Source of the DNA: Thermomonas sp. XSG
GTDB taxonomy: Bacteria > Pseudomonadota > Gammaproteobacteria > Xanthomonadales > Xanthomonadaceae
NCBI RefSeq assembly: GCF_014678725.1
Contig: NZ_CP061497.1
Coordinates: forward strand, 372,001 to 436,000
Length of the DNA stretch: 64,000 nt
Direction of reading: 5' to 3'
Part shown: in pieces, positions 59,683 through 64,000 of the stretch
How positions within the stretch are numbered: position 1 is the first letter of the stretch
Layout of the letters: each line of letters opens with the position of its first letter
Notes under the pieces: model-generated
Told to the model about the DNA's origin: nothing
The model's input: only the letters and a program-made list of their open reading frames with translations
Databases searched by the model: none
Made by a program: the position numbers and the translations under genes

Positions 59683-62052
59683 TCAGGGCCGCGGCGGCGG
59701 CGGCGCCAGCACGGTGCGATCGCCGTTGTGCTCCGGCGTGCTCACGATGCCTGCCGCCTCCATCGCCTCGATCAGGCGCGCGGCGCGGTTGTAGCCGATC
59801 TTCAGCCGGCGCTGCACGCCGGAGATCGACGCACGGCGGGTTTCGGTGACGATCTGCACCGCCTGGTCGTACAGCGGATCGGCCTCGGGGTCGTCGCTGC
59901 CGGCCGCTTCGGGCAGGCCGTTCGCGCCAACGCTGCTGCCGTCGTACAGGGTCTGCGCTTCTTCCAGCACGCCTTCGATGTAGTCCGGACCGCCGACCTG
60001 CTTCAGGTGTTCGACCACCCGGTGCACTTCCTCGTCGGACACGAACGCGCCGTGCACGCGCTCCGGCATCGCGGTGCCCGGCGGCAGGTAGAGCATGTCG
60101 CCGTGGCCCAGCAGGGTTTCCGCGCCGCTCTGGTCGAGGATGGTACGGGAGTCGATCTTGGAACTGACCTGGAACGCGATGCGGGTCGGGATGTTGGCCT
60201 TGATCAGGCCGGTGATCACGTCCACCGACGGGCGCTGGGTGGCGAGGATCAGGTGCACGCCGGCGGCGCGCGCCTTCTGCGCCAGTCGCGCGATGAGTTC
60301 CTCGACCTTCTTGCCGACGATCATCATCATGTCGGCGAATTCGTCGATGAAGACGACGATGAAGGGCAGCGGCTCCAGCGTCGGCGGGGCCTCGTCCATG
60401 CCCGGGGTGGGCTTGAACAGCGGGTCCAGCAGCGGCTGGCCGGCGTCGGCGGCGTCCTTCACCTTCTTGTTGAAGCCGGCTAGGTTGCGCACGCCTACCG
60501 CGCTCATCAGCTTGTAGCGGCGCTCCATCTCCGCCACGCACCAGCGCAGGCCATTGGCGGCCTCCTTCATGTCCGTGACCACCGGCGCCAGCAGGTGCGG
60601 GATGCCCTGGTAGACCGACAGCTCCAGCATCTTCGGGTCGATCATCAGCATCCGCACGTCCTTGGCGGAGGCCTTGTAGAGCAGCGACAGCACCATGGCG
60701 TTGACCGCCACCGACTTGCCGGAGCCCGTGGTGCCGGCCACCAGCAGGTGCGGCATGCGTGCCAGGTCGGCCACGATGGGCTTGCCGGCGATGTCCTTGC
60801 CCAGCGCCAGCGTCAGCGGGCTGCCGGCCTTGTCGTATTCCTTCGACCGCAGCAGCTCGCTGAGGTAGATCATCTCGCGGTGGGTGTTCGGCGTTTCCAG
60901 GCCGATCACCGACTTGCCCGGGATCACGTCCACCACGCGCACCGACTTCACCGACAGGCCGCGGGCGATGTCCTTGTCCAGCGAGGAAATCTGGCTGACC
61001 TTCACCCCCGGCGCCGGCTGCACCTCGAAACGGGTGATGACGGGACCCGGATAGGCGCCGACGACTTCGGCGTCGATGCGGAAGTCCTTGAGCTTGAACT
61101 CGATCTGCCGCGACAGCGTTTCCAGCGTCTGCGCGTCGTAGCCCTTGGGCTGCGGCTTGGGGTCGTCCAGCAGCGCCAGCGGCGGGATGCCGGTGCCATC
61201 ATCGGCATGGAACAGCGGGATCTGCTGCTCGCGCTTGGCGCGCTCGCTCTTCTCCACCGCGGGCGCGGCCGGCGGCTCGATCTTCACCTTTTCGCGGCGC
61301 AGGCGGATCTCGCTGTCGGCCTTGCGCGCCGTTTCGCGCTCCTCGCGCAGCGCCCGCGCCTCGTTCCATTCGCTGGCCTGCTTCACGCCCTGCCGTGCGC
61401 CGCGGTCCAGCAGTCCCGGCAAAGCCAGAACCCATGCGCCGATGCGGTCCATCACCGCCAGCCACGACAGTCCGGTGGCCAGAGTCACCGAAATCAGCAA
61501 CAGGCTGATCAGGAACAGGTTGGAGCCCAGCGGGCCGAAACCGCGCTGAAGCGACTTCCCGGTCAGCTCGCCAAGCACGCCGCCACTGCCGGCGGAGAAA
61601 TCATTGCCACCGCCCACGCGCAGGTACAGCAGCCCGCAGACCGCGACCAGGAAACCGACGATGCCGACCAGCCGCAGCGCCGGCCCCAAGTCGGCTTCGC
61701 CATCGCCGTCCGTGTCCATGCCGAACAGCGCGATCCAGGCGATCGCACCCAGCACCAATGGCAGCAGGAAGGCAACGTAGCCACACAGGAACAGCAGAAA
61801 GCTGGCGACCCATGCGCCCGCCACACCGCCAACGTTGTGGATGGGCGCGAGCAGGCTGGAGCCCCGGTCCCAGCCGGGATCCGCCGGCGAGAAAGTGAAC
61901 AGGCAGGCCAGCAGATACAGCAGCAGCGGCGCTATGACGATCAGGGCGAGGTCGCGCCACAGGCGCTGCCGGCGCGGGCTTTCCGCCGCGCGCGCGCCGC
62001 CCGTCTTCGCCGCCTTTCGGCTGCCACCGACCTCGGATACCGCTTTCGCCAC
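59683..62052 (-). CDS. ftsK: DNA translocase FtsK
   Basis: A 789-aa DNA pump that clears chromosomes from the septum and activates XerCD. Four N-terminal membrane helices (residues about 35-210), a short Arg/Glu-rich linker, then the motor: Walker [16 protein letters not shown] and Walker [15 protein letters not shown]. The C-terminal gamma winged helix ([22 protein letters not shown]), which reads KOPS sites, is intact. The linker is far shorter than in E. coli FtsK. Confidence 0.97.
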   Translation of the reverse strand: MAKAVSEVGGSRKAAKTGGARAAESPRRQRLWRDLALIVIAPLLLYLLACLFTFSPADPGWDRGSSLLAPIHNVGGVAGAWVASFLLFLCGYVAFLLPLVLGAIAWIALFGMDTDGDGEADLGPALRLVGIVGFLVAVCGLLYLRVGGGNDFSAGSGGVLGELTGKSLQRGFGPLGSNLFLISLLLISVTLATGLSWLAVMDRIGAWVLALPGLLDRGARQGVKQASEWNEARALREERETARKADSEIRLRREKVKIEPPAAPAVEKSERAKREQQIPLFHADDGTGIPPLALLDDPKPQPKGYDAQTLETLSRQIEFKLKDFRIDAEVVGAYPGPVITRFEVQPAPGVKVSQISSLDKDIARGLSVKSVRVVDVIPGKSVIGLETPNTHREMIYLSELLRSKEYDKAGSPLTLALGKDIAGKPIVADLARMPHLLVAGTTGSGKSVAVNAMVLSLLYKASAKDVRMLMIDPKMLELSVYQGIPHLLAPVVTDMKEAANGLRWCVAEMERRYKLMSAVGVRNLAGFNKKVKDAADAGQPLLDPLFKPTPGMDEAPPTLEPLPFIVVFIDEFADMMMIVGKKVEELIARLAQKARAAGVHLILATQRPSVDVITGLIKANIPTRIAFQVSSKIDSRTILDQSGAETLLGHGDMLYLPPGTAMPERVHGAFVSDEEVHRVVEHLKQVGGPDYIEGVLEEAQTLYDGSSVGANGLPEAAGSDDPEADPLYDQAVQIVTETRRASISGVQRRLKIGYNRAARLIEAMEAAGIVSTPEHNGDRTVLAPPPPRP

Positions 62053-62083
62053 CTGCGATCAGACCTCAGGAAATTCCCATAGG

Positions 62084-62097
62084 CCTTTGATAATACG

Positions 62098-62104
<7 letters not shown>
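62084..62104. promoter_or_regulatory. Inverted repeat and TATTAT between ald and ftsK
   Basis: CCTTTGA-N7-TCAAAGG, a perfect 7-bp dyad that overlaps the ald stop codon. Its centre holds TATTAT on the minus strand, a possible ftsK -10 (62090-62095), 37 bases before the ftsK start. It could be an operator or a short hairpin. Confidence 0.45.

Positions 62105-64000
<1,896 letters not shown>

Overview
The window is 64 kb of GC-rich bacterial chromosome from a gammaproteobacterium of the Xanthomonadaceae type (Lysobacter, Luteimonas, Thermomonas or Stenotrophomonas are the likely neighbours). The evidence is the metY-rimP-nusA-infB-rbfA-truB-rpsO-pnp order, a GyrA with Gln at position 83, an enlarged LigA, a complete ccm set with a lipoprotein azurin gene inside it, and kynurenine-pathway genes. 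No insertion sequence, prophage, CRISPR array, rRNA or origin was seen. Genes are closely packed, often with ATGA/GTGA overlaps, and no gene-free stretch exceeds about 300 bases.

Layout. 1-10.1 kb (minus): 3'-truncated alpha-2-macroglobulin lipoprotein, membrane-anchored HDOD protein, gyrA, mtnA, a three-repeat DUF3011 secreted protein. 10.2-18.2 kb (minus): epmA, ligA, a 71-aa orphan, zipA and smc. 18.3-22.6 kb: bolA-like and YciI-like genes (minus), diverging from scpA-scpB-rluB (plus). 22.6-24.9 kb: a Tiki/ChaN-like lipoprotein, a small exported protein, a pirin. 25.0-30.1 kb (minus): a compact sulfur/redox set, namely a YbdL-like aminotransferase, an MsrA-thioredoxin-MsrB fusion, an omega-amidase-like hydrolase, a two-gene lipoate ligase and tpx. 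30.2-37.7 kb (plus): ccmAB, azurin, ccmCDEFGHI. 37.7-43.9 kb: MetX-family acyltransferase, tRNA-Leu(CAA), thiol dioxygenase, an FAD protein (minus), glycosyltransferase with PAP2 phosphatase, an atypical SDR. 43.9-47.8 kb (plus): nei and a kynurenine-branch operon (aminomuconate semialdehyde dehydrogenase, beta-carbonic anhydrase, RidA-type deaminase, 3-hydroxyanthranilate dioxygenase). 47.9-57.0 kb (minus): the tRNA-fMet to pnp translation/RNA operon. 57.1-64 kb: crcB, rarA, lolA, ftsK, ald (minus) and the start of trxB (plus).

Functional themes. SMC with ScpA/ScpB completes a condensin, and ZipA, FtsK and LigA belong to division and replication. The ccm genes mature c-type cytochromes, and azurin between them is an electron carrier behind an FNR-like box. 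Methionine appears several times: MetX-family enzyme, MtnA, an aminotransferase with omega-amidase, and the methionine sulfoxide reductase fusion. The kynurenine genes degrade 3-hydroxyanthranilate, but the decarboxylase, kynureninase and monooxygenase are outside the window.

Nothing here is a clearly undescribed defence or mobile system. The best leads are the MsrA-Trx-MsrB domain order, the split lipoate ligase, the carbonic anhydrase coupled inside the kynurenine operon, the azurin insertion with its FNR-like promoter, and a long dyad over the -35 region of the initiator-tRNA promoter. Promoter and hairpin calls were made by eye; all functions are inferred from recognisable family motifs.
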